Below, in pieces: positions 46,118-56,700 of a stretch of 64,000 bases of DNA (position 1 is the first letter of the stretch; every line of letters starts with the position of its first letter). A program made the position numbers and the translations under genes. The stretch is from Cladophialophora immunda. Taxonomy: Eukaryota; Ascomycota; Eurotiomycetes; Chaetothyriales; Herpotrichiellaceae. The notes beneath the pieces were generated by a model. The model had not been told where the DNA came from. It did not search any database and saw nothing but the letters and a program-made list of their open reading frames with translations. The stretch covers positions 3,572,463-3,636,462 of the forward strand of contig NW_015622543.1 of NCBI RefSeq assembly GCF_000835495.1, in the 5' to 3' direction.

Positions 46118-48628
46118 TTATGCCATACCCTGGTTCACAGCCTCTTGCAGTATTTTGGCTGCACTTAATGCCATGTCACTCTTTCGCCCTAGCAGCCACA
46201 ACGCGTCGATACAATCATTCAGACGACTCCTTGCTTCCGACAGGTGGTTGGTGTCCATGAAAAGACCAGGCTCGCGCCTGGACAGGACCAATTTGACGAG
46301 AACTTCACCGGCGTGCGCGAACGACCGCACTAAAACTACCGTCCACGGCTCCGTGAGCAGTGCTGCCTTATTAACCGCATAGTGAAAATCTGGCGATTGC
46401 GAAAAGGATAAATCTTCGTTGCCGAAGCGTGAACATCGGCCGAGGTCCGACACTGCGTAAACGGAGCGGAACCGTAGGGCTACAGAGAACTCCGTCGTCT
46501 GTCTAGCGGTCCGATTCGCCGGCAGGGTCATGTTCGAATCGTCTAGCTTCTCGATCAGATCCGACAGGATGAGGATGGCCAGGTGCCAATGGCTAGCGAG
46601 GAGGATGTACCAGGATTGAATGCGAGCAGGGAGGCTCTCGTGGTTTGCCACACAGTCGGTAATGAAGCGGCCGTAGGTGTTATTCCAATGGTTATAGACC
46701 TCTAACGTGGATGCGATGGCATTCTCGATTGCTTCGGCTGGGGCACGCTGATAATAGAGATCCTGAAGATGCCCTACTCTGCGGAAAACGAGGACCTTGA
46801 CGGGAGCGGCATCGGCGAGGCATGCTGCAGCATCGACATAGGAGCAAGGCCAGCGAGTCGTTTGCTTGCGAACGTCTCCAATCCGGGACTGCTGACGAAG
46901 GAAGTAGTTGCCCCATATTTGCGACTCCCGGGCTAACTGAGAACTGTTCATATTGGAGAAACCAGAATAACCATCCAGATCACAGGCAAATCCGTTGACG
47001 GATGATGACAGCCTCGGAGCCGGCGGCTGATCATCATCGATGATACTGGTTTCGCCGTCGCTTAGAGCGAAAGTCCGTCGGTTCATGGCTGCGGATATTG
47101 TGTCAAACATGATGGCGAGCCAGAACATAAGTCCAAACGTTTGTTTGTCCTGCTCACCCAGAGTGAGGGACGTTTGTAACGCAAGGTGGTTACCATTCTG
47201 AGAGCGTTCGGCATCTTTGAGTCTTCGTTGATGATCGTGCAATTTGCGGACAGCGACGTCCAGAAAGATAGGCCCGCCGTCATGGTCGAGGATCCTGCGT
47301 AGCGACGCGAGATCATTCTGCCGACGTGAATTTGGGCTAGGGAGGACTTCCGCCGAATCCATGGGACGTTGCGTCAAAGAAAATATGATCGCAGCAAATA
47401 TGACCTTGAAAGACGGGTTTCCCACAGCCTGACTAAGAGCCGCGTTGGCTTTATGCCAAAGTGCTTTTTGCATATTGCGCCCAAAGATTCCATGTTCAGG
47501 TAGCTGCGTGGATAGGTTGTCATGCTTTCCGTAAGCGGACTGAGCCCATTGCACGGCGAAAGCCATAACCACAAGGCTGAGGACGTTTGAAGCCTGTTTT
47601 TGATCACCCTGGGATAAGAGACCACTCCTTGAATAGGCGTCGTCTAATGCGCGCACTCGTGTCACGATTCTGTTGGACCATTTGGAGCTCCAGGCATCTC
47701 TTTCGTCCACAAATGGGCTAGACGCGTAGGGGCAATTCCTCTCAATCAGCCAACAGCTCAAAGCACCTTCTAGGGAGTCGTGATAGATTTTAAGCAGGCC
47801 TTTTTTGATATAAAGCCGACTATGATCTTCCGCAAGAAAATGCGAGGCAAAGGGCGAAGCAGTCTTGTTTATTAGGCCATTTCCGTAGAAGGGAGGCGAG
47901 AATCGACGTTCCTGGACGGTGGATTCCTGATCCTGACTATCAACCACCGACTGAGGATTTGACATGGGCTGCCCCCAAGAGCTCGCACCATCGGAGAGGT
48001 AACTCGTAGAGGATTGGCCATCAATAGCAACCTCCGGGTCGAGCATCGGCTGAGCCATATAGTAATTGGTCGAATAGGACTCGGGATAGTCGACAGGCGT
48101 GAAGTCGTAGAAGGGCTGATTCAGCTGTGGGTTCATATGAGAGGCGCTATCGTCGTGTTGTGATCCGTTGAAGTTCTCGAACATTGTGCTCGTGGACAAG
48201 CATGCGGTCGAAGCGTCCGGAAATGTTTCTCTGGATATTGACCTGTTGAGAGAGTCGCTGAGCATGGAGTCAATATCCTCCTGCGGAAGACTCGAGGCGC
48301 CGTCCACCCATGCCTCCTGCGTGGCTGTGTCGTCTGCGATGTGCGATACTCCCTTTGAACCTCGCCTGCGCTTGGAGGTGGTCGACTGACGCCTTTGATG
48401 CGACTTGATCCACTCGATTGTGCAGGCCTTTTTCCACTTCTTACAGTTTGTGCAGGGAGAGGAGGCGAAAATGTTCGTCGCCTCGTGTTCATCGCTCGAG
48501 GGGAAACCGAGACCGCTGATTGCTGGCACCTCGTGGACAGCGACTTCGACATCGCATCGACGTTTGCCCGCTCGACACTGGTCGCAGCTCTTGTTCTGGC
48601 GACGGCGTAGGGCGACAGTCTGTGCCAT
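46118..48628 (-). CDS. Zn2Cys6 transcription factor, AlcR-like zinc cluster
   Basis: A single exon of 836 residues. The DNA-binding domain is at the extreme N-terminus: RRRQNKSCDQCRAGKRRCD, a long linker, then CTNCKKWKKACTIEW. The RRRQN-x-SCD-x-CR-x-GKRRCD and C-x-NCK-x-W-x-K-x-CT pattern closely matches the Aspergillus ethanol regulator AlcR as I know it. AlcR already has an unusually long third-to-fourth cysteine spacing of 16. Here the spacing is 33 residues, with no splice signals that would remove it. The rest is a fungal transcription-factor regulatory region (for example FGLMFWLAIMFDTISAAMNRR). It sits next to, and upstream of, the esterase/monooxygenase pair, whose promoter is rich in (T/A)GCGG. 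Its inducer is unknown. Confidence 0.88.
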   Translation of the reverse strand: MAQTVALRRRQNKSCDQCRAGKRRCDVEVAVHEVPAISGLGFPSSDEHEATNIFASSPCTNCKKWKKACTIEWIKSHQRRQSTTSKRRRGSKGVSHIADDTATQEAWVDGASSLPQEDIDSMLSDSLNRSISRETFPDASTACLSTSTMFENFNGSQHDDSASHMNPQLNQPFYDFTPVDYPESYSTNYYMAQPMLDPEVAIDGQSSTSYLSDGASSWGQPMSNPQSVVDSQDQESTVQERRFSPPFYGNGLINKTASPFASHFLAEDHSRLYIKKGLLKIYHDSLEGALSCWLIERNCPYASSPFVDERDAWSSKWSNRIVTRVRALDDAYSRSGLLSQGDQKQASNVLSLVVMAFAVQWAQSAYGKHDNLSTQLPEHGIFGRNMQKALWHKANAALSQAVGNPSFKVIFAAIIFSLTQRPMDSAEVLPSPNSRRQNDLASLRRILDHDGGPIFLDVAVRKLHDHQRRLKDAERSQNGNHLALQTSLTLGEQDKQTFGLMFWLAIMFDTISAAMNRRTFALSDGETSIIDDDQPPAPRLSSSVNGFACDLDGYSGFSNMNSSQLARESQIWGNYFLRQQSRIGDVRKQTTRWPCSYVDAAACLADAAPVKVLVFRRVGHLQDLYYQRAPAEAIENAIASTLEVYNHWNNTYGRFITDCVANHESLPARIQSWYILLASHWHLAILILSDLIEKLDDSNMTLPANRTARQTTEFSVALRFRSVYAVSDLGRCSRFGNEDLSFSQSPDFHYAVNKAALLTEPWTVVLVRSFAHAGEVLVKLVLSRREPGLFMDTNHLSEARSRLNDCIDALWLLGRKSDMALSAAKILQEAVNQGMA

Positions 48629-49208
48629 GGCTCGTTTGGGGGGGATTGCGTGAAGCGGCGGGTCAGTTCAGGGCTACTGCGGCATTGATCTGGACGACGA
48701 TGTGTTCGGAATGTTGGCAACAAGGTGAAGTGATGTCTCTTGAGATGCCAGTGCGCGCGAAAGAAGGTGGAGTCCCAATCCAGCCCCCGCGATTATCCTT
48801 CTTCATGGGCCTTCTGGCTCTTTTGCGGGGTAACCAACTCAGCTCGCATTGCTTCGCTTCGACCGGCTCATCCAGGCTGTGTCACCGCCAATCCGTTCTG
48901 ACAGCGCCACGGTTTGCCCTAAGCATCAAAATATGCAGTCTCCAAGGGGGCACAAGACGGCCAGGACGGCTCATCCCAGCTGACGCAGCGGTCTACGGCG
49001 CACGCAGCACGGCACCACGGGTTACATCGTACAGGCACGCATGCACCCATCCCCTTTTGCAGGCCCCTCGCCGCCTTTGCCAGCACTGACAGCAAAGCGT
49101 GCTACTGTATCTAGCTTACCGAGCGGTCCCGTCCTACGGAGTTGGTCGTTCCAGGGTTCAAAATGGCAAATTGGAATTGTATAACGGGCAACTTGGTCCC
49201 CTGAGTAC
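48629..49208. promoter_or_regulatory. Promoter of the AlcR-like gene, with WGCGG sites
   Basis: Upstream of the regulator there are AGCGG (48654-48658), TGCGG (48678-48682), TGCGG (48824-48828) and AGCGG (48987-48991), all readable as AlcR-type half-sites. This would allow autoregulation, as known for alcR in Aspergillus nidulans. The density is only modestly above chance. Confidence 0.4.
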
Positions 49209-50583
49209 CTAACTTAGGCCACCGTACACTCCTGATTCGAGGGCAACCCAGAGACCGAGCACCTGGGGGTCTGCAAAAGGAAGGATTTGAGAACAAATCA
49301 TCCCGGCTACTCCCTTGGCGCGATCGCACCACCAGTAAAGGTTGGGCAGGCCCGCCCAATGGCCTGTGCCCGTCGACCTGCCGGTTGGCCCATCGCTCAG
49401 CATAAAGGTCAACCCCCAGCCCTGCTGCTTGCCTGGATACAAGTCTGGTATGGCATTGGTCAGGTCCGGCTTGGCTGGAGGGATTCCCTGGCGTGAAAAG
49501 TCCGGGAACTCGGGAATCTGGTTTTGGAACATCAAATCCACCGTCTCCTTTTTCAGAATTTGTGCGCCGGTAATCGGCGATGTGCCGTCATTCAGCAAGG
49601 TGGCCAGGATTTCTGGTCTTCCGATCAGCTCTAATGCCTGCGTTTTGGGCTAAAGGTGGCTTACGGCAATACTCTCGCGGCCGCGCAAAGGCGCCAGCCC
49701 CTCCACTGTTGACGCATGTCGCAATGTCTTGCTGACTCTCCACGACCAATGGCCGGTGGAGGAGATGATCTCGTGGTTGAAGCTGACCATCTGGTGTGCG
49801 CGCATTCATGTACGCCAGCTTTGCCTTCATCTCAGCGTTGGGAAACATGGAGATATTCCTGATGCCTAAGGGTTGGAAGATGTTGCGCTGGAAGTAGTCG
49901 TTCAACGACATATTGGTGGTACGTTCGACGCAAATGCCAGCCCAGTCTATATTGACCTAATGCCAGGGTTTAGCCAAAATTCGGGTTCGATGCGCGAGCA
50001 GAGCCTACACCATATTGCCAACCCTCACCAGGCTGATGGACCAGTGGCTGAATCAAGTCTTTGATATGCCCTGAGAACTCATCGTACCCAATGGGTTTGC
50101 TGTAATCACGAAGACCGTCGTGAAAGAACGTATAGCCGAAGCCCGCTGGATTCGCGTCAGCTCAATGCTCATTCCAGGAAGGAGTGATTTCTGACCGGTA
50201 TGCGACAACAGCATCCTGAGAGTGATTCCTCTCTTTGCTGGTACGAGCTTGCCATCAGGCTGCAAGACGCCTAAGTTCTTGATCTCGGGACACAGCTGTG
50301 CGACTTGGTTCGCATCGTCCAGTGACAGCTTGCCTTGCTCCACTAACTGCATACATGCAACACCGGTAATCATCTTGGTACAAGATGCTATCCAGAAAAT
50401 GCTATCAAGGGTCATCGGCTCAGAAGAGCCAAAGCCTCTCTTGCCGGCAGCATGGGCGTAGAGCTCCTTACCATCCTTTCCAATGGCTATGCCGACCAAC
50501 CCTGGAATACCTTTGTCACCATCGACGCAGGCAGCGTTGAGGGTGGACGTTATATTGTTGACAGCCTCAGTAGAAAGACCCAT
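49209..50583 (-). CDS. Beta-lactamase-fold serine esterase
   Basis: Exons 50583-50196, 50145-50009, 49956-49665 and 49612-49209 (introns of 50, 52 and 52 bp) give 406 residues. The family (class C beta-lactamase/EstB/LovD-like) hydrolyses or transfers esters. The nucleophile SxxK motif is SCTK in FWIASCTKMITG, preceded by the family-typical DGKELYAHAAGKRG. The second catalytic motif is Tyr in the WQYGVN block, and GTGHWAGL lies where the KTG-like motif falls. No signal peptide, so probably intracellular. Divergent from the Baeyer-Villiger monooxygenase with a 779-bp shared promoter. The last acceptor was chosen to restore REYCQILATLLNDG; a 34-bp alternative is less likely. Confidence 0.88.
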
Positions 50584-51362
50584 ATTAACAGATATAGAGC
50601 AAAGGACGAAATACTGTTCGATTCAGCCTTACCAATATGCGAAGGAACACGGCCAGCAGCAAGAGGGCTTGTGAGTAGCTATGCGGGTTTCGCCTGGCTG
50701 TTGTCTAAATATCAAGTGAGTCTCCGGTGTGCCTTCCCCTCCTCTCTCTCCTCTCTTCACCTTTTCATCCTGCCCCTCAGACGAGCTGTTCTCCATCCAT
50801 TTGGGAAGAACGATGCGGGTCCGAGAGTCACTCGCGAGGTGATCCCTCCTTTGACCCTGAAGGGCGTCGCGAGAGCTCCGCAATGATGTGCGGAAACGCA
50901 TTTTGGGGACTTGCCCTTCTTCTGGAAGATCTCTCTGGCAATCATGATCCCCTCATCCAACCATAGTTGTTCCGTATCCCTCAACGCGACTGACGACAGG
51001 CATATCCGCTCCAAAGGACACATCATACTTGCGGAAGGCGTGGCATCCCCCCGCAATGCCAATTTCCTGTATAGAGACTAGGGCTGGGGTCTTACCTCTT
51101 TTGCGGAGCCGCAGCGGAGGCCCTTGTCAGATGCCTGGAGCAGATCTGTATGGGGTCTCTATGCGGGCACCAAACAGATCAAAGAATGGTCATTCGCTAT
51201 ATCCGGTCAGTCAGGATGCAAATGCTCTGTATATAAGACCGAAGAAGAAGGAAAGAGCTGGACCACAAGAAGTCACCTCTCGCACAAGTCTAAACCAAGC
51301 TTCCTCCTCATCTTACGTGGCTCAACCAGCCTTGCTACCGCTTGACATACAATATCACAACC
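50584..51362. promoter_or_regulatory. Shared esterase/monooxygenase promoter dense in AlcR-type sites
   Basis: Nine TGCGG/CCGCA sites: 50682, 50814, 50878 (reverse), 50889, 51030, 51051 (reverse), 51102, 51109 (reverse) and 51162. There are also three AGCGG/CCGCT sites, at 51006, 51113 and 51338. About 1.5 of the first kind and 3 in total are expected by chance in 779 bp. Two arrangements stand out: the inverted pair CCGCA-N6-TGCGG at 50878-50893, and three half-sites packed into 51102-51117. TATATAAG at about 51230-51237 serves the monooxygenase. Confidence 0.65.
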
Positions 51363-53234
51363 ATGGGTGACCCAGGAATGACCAACCCCAAGCTGAAGAC
51401 TCAGCTCTGGGAGTACGGCCGTCGCAGGAGAACAGATGGCCCCTATGCGGATAACTTGGAGGTCGATGCCCTCGTCGTCGGTGGCGGCTTCGGTGGGGTG
51501 TTCTGCTTCTGGTCCCTTCGCAAGGAAGGGTTGAAGACTGTTATCTACGAGGCTGGCACCGACCTCGGCGGCACTTGGCGATGGAACTGCTACCGTATGT
51601 TCATTCTTTGGTTTGTTGTTGCTTGACCGAGCTAAGCCTTGACCAGCCGGGGCAATGGTCGACTCCGAGGTCCCGGAATACCAGTTGTCAATCCCGGAAA
51701 CGTGGAAAACGTATGTTAAGAAGCTCCAAACGTCCTTGTCCATGTCGGTGGCTCATCGATTCTAGGTACAACTGGCCATCTAACTATCCAACTTATAAGG
51801 AACTTCGTGATTACTTTGATCACTGCGACAAGGTTCTCGACATCAAGAGCCAGACGGCCTTCGAAAGTGTTGTCGTCGAAGCCAAATTCAACACAGATGA
51901 AGGACGCTGGTATGTCAAGACGGCGGACGGCCGGACAGCCAAGGCAAAATACCTCGTCGTCGCGGCTGGCTTTGCTGCTAAGCGATACGTCCCTGACTGG
52001 CCTGGTATCGAAAAGTTCAAGGGCACTGTTCATCACTCGTCCTTCTGGCCCGATGAAGAGATTCCCGTTCAGGGCAAGAAGTGTGCTATCATCGGCACCG
52101 GTGCCTCGGGTGTCCAAATCACTCAAGCATGGGGCCCGAAAGCAGGTGAGCTTAAGGTCTTCCAACGAACACCCAACTTGACGGTGCCTATGCGCCTTCG
52201 CGCCCTCACGGCGGAAGAGCAGTGGGCCGGCAAGAAGTGGTATCCGGAGCTCTTTGACCTTCGTGAACGATGCTTTGGCGGTTTCTTGTATGACTTCTCC
52301 GAGAAAGGGTTGTTCGAAGATACTCCCGAAGAGCGTGAAAGATTCTTCGAGAAGCTGTGGTCTGACGGCGGCTTCCGCTACTGGCTTGGAAACTACAAGG
52401 ACTACCTCTTTGACCCCAAGGCCAACCGCGCGGTCTATGACTTCTGGGCCAAGAAACAACGCGCTCGACTGAACGATGCAAAGAAACGGGATATTCTCAC
52501 CCCCGTCGAGCCACCGCACCCATGGGGTGTCAAGCGCCCATGCCTGGAGTACTCCTACCTCGAGCAATTCAACCGCCCCAACGTCGACGTCGTCAATATC
52601 AAGAACAACCCCATCGTCGCCTTTGATGAGAAAGGCATCGTCCTCCAGGACGGCACCCACCACGACTTCGACATCATCTGCATTGCCACCGGTTTCGATA
52701 TCACCACCGGCGGCATGACAGCCATGGGCCTGCACAACATCAACGGCCAGACCCTCGACAAGGAGTGGAAGAAGGCGGCCGTGACGTACCTCGGCACCAC
52801 CGTGCCGGGCTATCCCAACATGTTCCATCTCTACGGCCCCCACGGCCCCACGCTGTTGTCCAACGGCCCGACATCGGTCGAGATCCAGGGCCGGTGGATC
52901 ACGGACGCCATCACCCAGATGGAGCGCCAGGGAATCAAGTACATCAACCCGACCGACGTGGCCAGCATGCAGTGGAAGCAGAAGATCAACGAGTTGAGCG
53001 ACAAGTCCCTGTTCCCAACCACCAAGAGCACGTAAGTCCATCCATCCCCCATCTTCCAACTCTTTCCTTTTTCACAAAAAAGATACTGACTCTTCATCTT
53101 CCAGGTACATGGGTGGCAGCATGCCAGGCAAGGCATTCGAGCAGGTGAACTACGCGGGTGGCATGTACAACTACCATCACGACATCAGAAAGGTCCTGCC
53201 CAACTTTGAGGGATTCCAAGTCGTGAAGAGATGA
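51363..53234 (+). CDS. Baeyer-Villiger monooxygenase (flavin-dependent)
   Basis: Inserts an oxygen next to a ketone carbonyl to give an ester or lactone, using FAD and NADPH. Exons 51363-51594, 51647-51710, 51766-53031 and 53105-53234 (introns of 52, 55 and 73 bp) give 563 residues. The FAD Rossmann motif is VGGGFGGVF, followed by GGTWRWNCYPGAMVD. The Baeyer-Villiger fingerprint FxGxxxHxxxWP is FKGTVHHSSFWP. The NADPH motif is GTGASGVQ, and a downstream ATGFD block is present. The adjoining esterase would hydrolyse the ester product. Substrate range (cyclic or linear ketone) is not readable. Confidence 0.94.
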
Positions 53235-53733
53235 ACGCCGGAGCCCTGTTGGGACGTGTAACGGCAGGACCGTAAATTGGGACGCCGAGCAAAAGCGATA
53301 GCTATTGGCCTCGCCTTCTCACGAGGATTTAAATAAGGAAAGAGAAGTGAAATATGCACGAATCCCATTTTGACACATGGTTTGTCTCGATGTACTTCCT
53401 TCTTCCGAGTGGCTTCTTGCACAGTGGTTGTGGTGAGTCCATGAAGCGTCGCTGGAGCGAGGACACTACGAGCCCTTGAGGATTGTGACATTGTGATACA
53501 CCTCTCTGGCCATGGATTTTACTCGACTTTCCTTCTCCTTCTCCGGAGACGAGCCCAGGTCGTGTGCCAGTCATCTACCCTGCCCGGATGCCATATGGTC
53601 ATCTTTTGAAAGAGTTGGTGGTTTTTTTTGTCTAGAGAAAGTATCGTCTCAGATGCCTAGAGTTACAGAGCAGGTAAGTATTATCCAATCGCTCCCGAAG
53701 CCGCAGGCCTTTTTTTAAACCCAATCTTTGACA
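53235..53733. other. Intergenic, convergent 3' regions
   Basis: 500 bp between the monooxygenase and the ankyrin gene. No feature recognised. Confidence 0.4.
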
Positions 53734-56700
53734 TTATTGATCTGAGAGGGTCGAACATTGCGGTGTCTCATTGTTCGCTTCCACTGGGCGGCAGCGAGTC
53801 TCGAGTAGCGCCAAAAGCTTGGGGTCGTCTCTCGCGGCGGACTTTGCAGCAGCTATTCCAGTGGCAGAGAACAGCGGAATAGGCTGATTGAGGAGTTCTT
53901 CGAGGAGAATCCGATTGCCTGTTCCAGCACATGCCAGCAACAACTTGTCTGCTGCAACAGAATGTGAGGTCGGGAGAGATCGGGATTCTATGAAAGCGTC
54001 GATGACCTTGGAAGCAGTACCACGCTCAACAACGCAAGTGAGTGCGTGGATCTTGTCATCCTCCCCGAAATGCGACGAAAAGTTGTTGAGGAGACGGGTG
54101 AGGGACTCATACCGGCAGCAGTCAGCCAGGGTGAGCAGAGTTTTTGGATGGGGAGTTAAGCCCTTTCGCAACAATGCAATCAAGCGTTTCAAATGTCTAT
54201 TTCTGGCAAAGTCCAGGTAGAGTAGTTGGATGAATTCCGGATGTTGTTTCAGAAGCTTCTGTAAGGCTTCGTTGTCGGGGAAGGTTGCATTCATTGTACT
54301 CCGGTAGAAACATCCAGACAGGTGCTGTGCTCCCAGGAGGGTCCTGCCGATATCTTCAATGGCTTTATCGCTCAACCCATCAGGGAATGAGAGGTTTGAA
54401 GGGAGCCAGTCTCGCTCAAGCCAAGGGTTTGACAAAAGGACGTGGCTCAGAGAGCTGTTGCCGAGCGACAACCGGACCCAGCCAACTGTTCTTAACGCTG
54501 TCAAGGATCGCAACCGATCTAACAAGAACGGGGGGCTCCAGTCGTAACTGGTGACCTCTTCGATATACTTCTGCATGTTTTGTTCAACGGCGGCGTCAAT
54601 ACCGTCACAGATCAATTCGGCGATGTCTAAGCACCGAGACTGAAACATGCCAGAAAGTTGACCTTCGTTGCAAGCTGCTTCGAAAGCGGATTTCAACATT
54701 CTCAGACACTCAGATTGGCCGTTTTCAGCTGCAAGGATCCAGGCGTGTCTCACGCCGGCCATATAACCACGTCTGGGATATGCATCCAGCAAAGTTCGAA
54801 GAGTTGAAGCTTGTCCATGCCGGGCTGCAAGGGTCAGCGCCGTTGAGCCATGGTCAAGCTCGGCGTGTGGGTCAGCGCCAGCTTTCAAAAGCATCTCGAC
54901 AACCGAAACATGACCGGCTTGTGCAGCGTAATGAAGTGCAGTCATTCCGTCGGCGAGTGGATCCTTTTCGTTCGCGTCGAACCCGTGCTCTAACAGGAGC
55001 CATACGATTACTTCATGACCATGCTGAGAAGCTAGCCACAGGGCGCTGTTTCCACTTCCTGTTTTCGTGAGTATGCCATCCTTGAGCAATTGCTTCACAC
55101 CGGTGACAGAGTTGTCGCGAATCAGGTCAGCAATTTCTGGAATCAGCCCTGTGGCAGGCGCGGACGACCCTTCAGAAGCAAAGTCGTCGTAAAAGTGCCA
55201 TTTCTGATAAGGTCTAGCGAGGACTGCAAATGCTAAGCGCTCCAGATGTTGGCTTATGTGTGTGATGAATTTGTCCGGTGTTGGTAGAGCTTTGTCGCAA
55301 AAGCAGCAATTCATCTGGTGGAGTTCCTTGCTGAAATACTCCATAAGGCCCGAGGTTGCGCCTCCGCCCCAGAAACGCTTCAGTCTCTGTTCTGGATGAC
55401 GTTGTTTGATATGTCTATGCAACTCACGTTTCCTCAATCTCTCCTCGGAAGCTGGGCACTGGCGGCAGCGATATGAGTAGACGAACGGGTGTGATCCAAG
55501 AACGTGGGTCCGCATTCTCCATCTAGAAGTGTACGTCTTGGAAGGCGTTGGGCAATTCTCGAAAATGCAAGAATACGGCTGAAGGTCATGTAAAACGTGG
55601 GTCCTGCATGAGATGAGATACGAACTTTGAAACGTGGAGATAGGACTTACTGCCAGTCACGCCTTCGCAGGACAAAGACCCTTTTGTTGCAAATGTTGCA
55701 GATGAAGGTGTTTTGCTTTTCCAGATCAACGGGGGGAGGCGGCATCACGAATCCGGCCTTTGTTGAGCCAACTGAGCGCGAAGAATGCGTTTTGATTGAT
55801 GAGCCCCTCCACATCACTGCCGGTAGGACGTCTGGAAATTGCAACGAGTTGTTGGAATGGGATGAACCAGATAGGGTAGATCCTCGACGTTTCCGTCCAA
55901 CCTTACCAGTCCAGAAAGATTTTTCTTGAGGCGACTCCCAATCCCGGGAATCGACATGTCCATGAGCTCCTTCCTCTTGACCTTTGAAGACACCAGCTAC
56001 TGCAGGGGTCGGCTTTTCTTCGACGTCGATGGAATATGTCTTGTTTGCATAGCTTCGAACATCCTCCTGATATTGGTGATCTTGGTTTGGGCTTGTATCG
56101 CCATGTGAAGCGACGGACGGCTGACGCAGAAGATTATCACCGGGGGGGAAATGCTCGAGACCCTCGCCGGCCCCGCTGTGCGATGAGGAAGTACGTGCAT
56201 GGAAAGCGCGCGGGAGTCTTTTCGCTCTTATCACATTAAGCTCCGCTAAGCGTTCAGCTAGCCACGACGGAAGCAGAGGAAACCTGTCGCAAATGTTCCG
56301 GTAATAGATTGCTTGGTCGATTTCAGCCTTCCATTTTCGGTCATTAGCTGTCTCATCGTCCGGAGTTCTCTTCCATTGCTTGATATGAACGCGTTTGAAA
56401 TGTTCAATTCCGGAGGCTTCCTCGTCTTGTCGCGTCGTATCTGAAAACGGGGTGGTTGGTATCACATTGGGGTCAAGGCCCACGGACTCGGTCTGCGCGA
56501 GCCATTTATCCAATGGCGTTTCGAATGTCAAGGATAAGTTGTCCGAGATGCCAACCTGTTCCGCCACAGGCTGCTGAGCGTTAGGTCGGACCGTTACCTC
56601 GTATGGTGTTGGCAACGTTTCATTGTTGGCAATGGTTTGTGTTGCATCTTCTAGAATCGAGATGTCTTCGTTGGCTATTGCCATATCTGTGGACTCCAAT

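Noticed and set aside
49613..49664. Possible frameshift (pseudogene) in the esterase after REYC
   Set aside because: A normal 52-bp intron with GTAAGC donor and CCAG acceptor restores QILATLLNDG in frame, so the gene appears intact.
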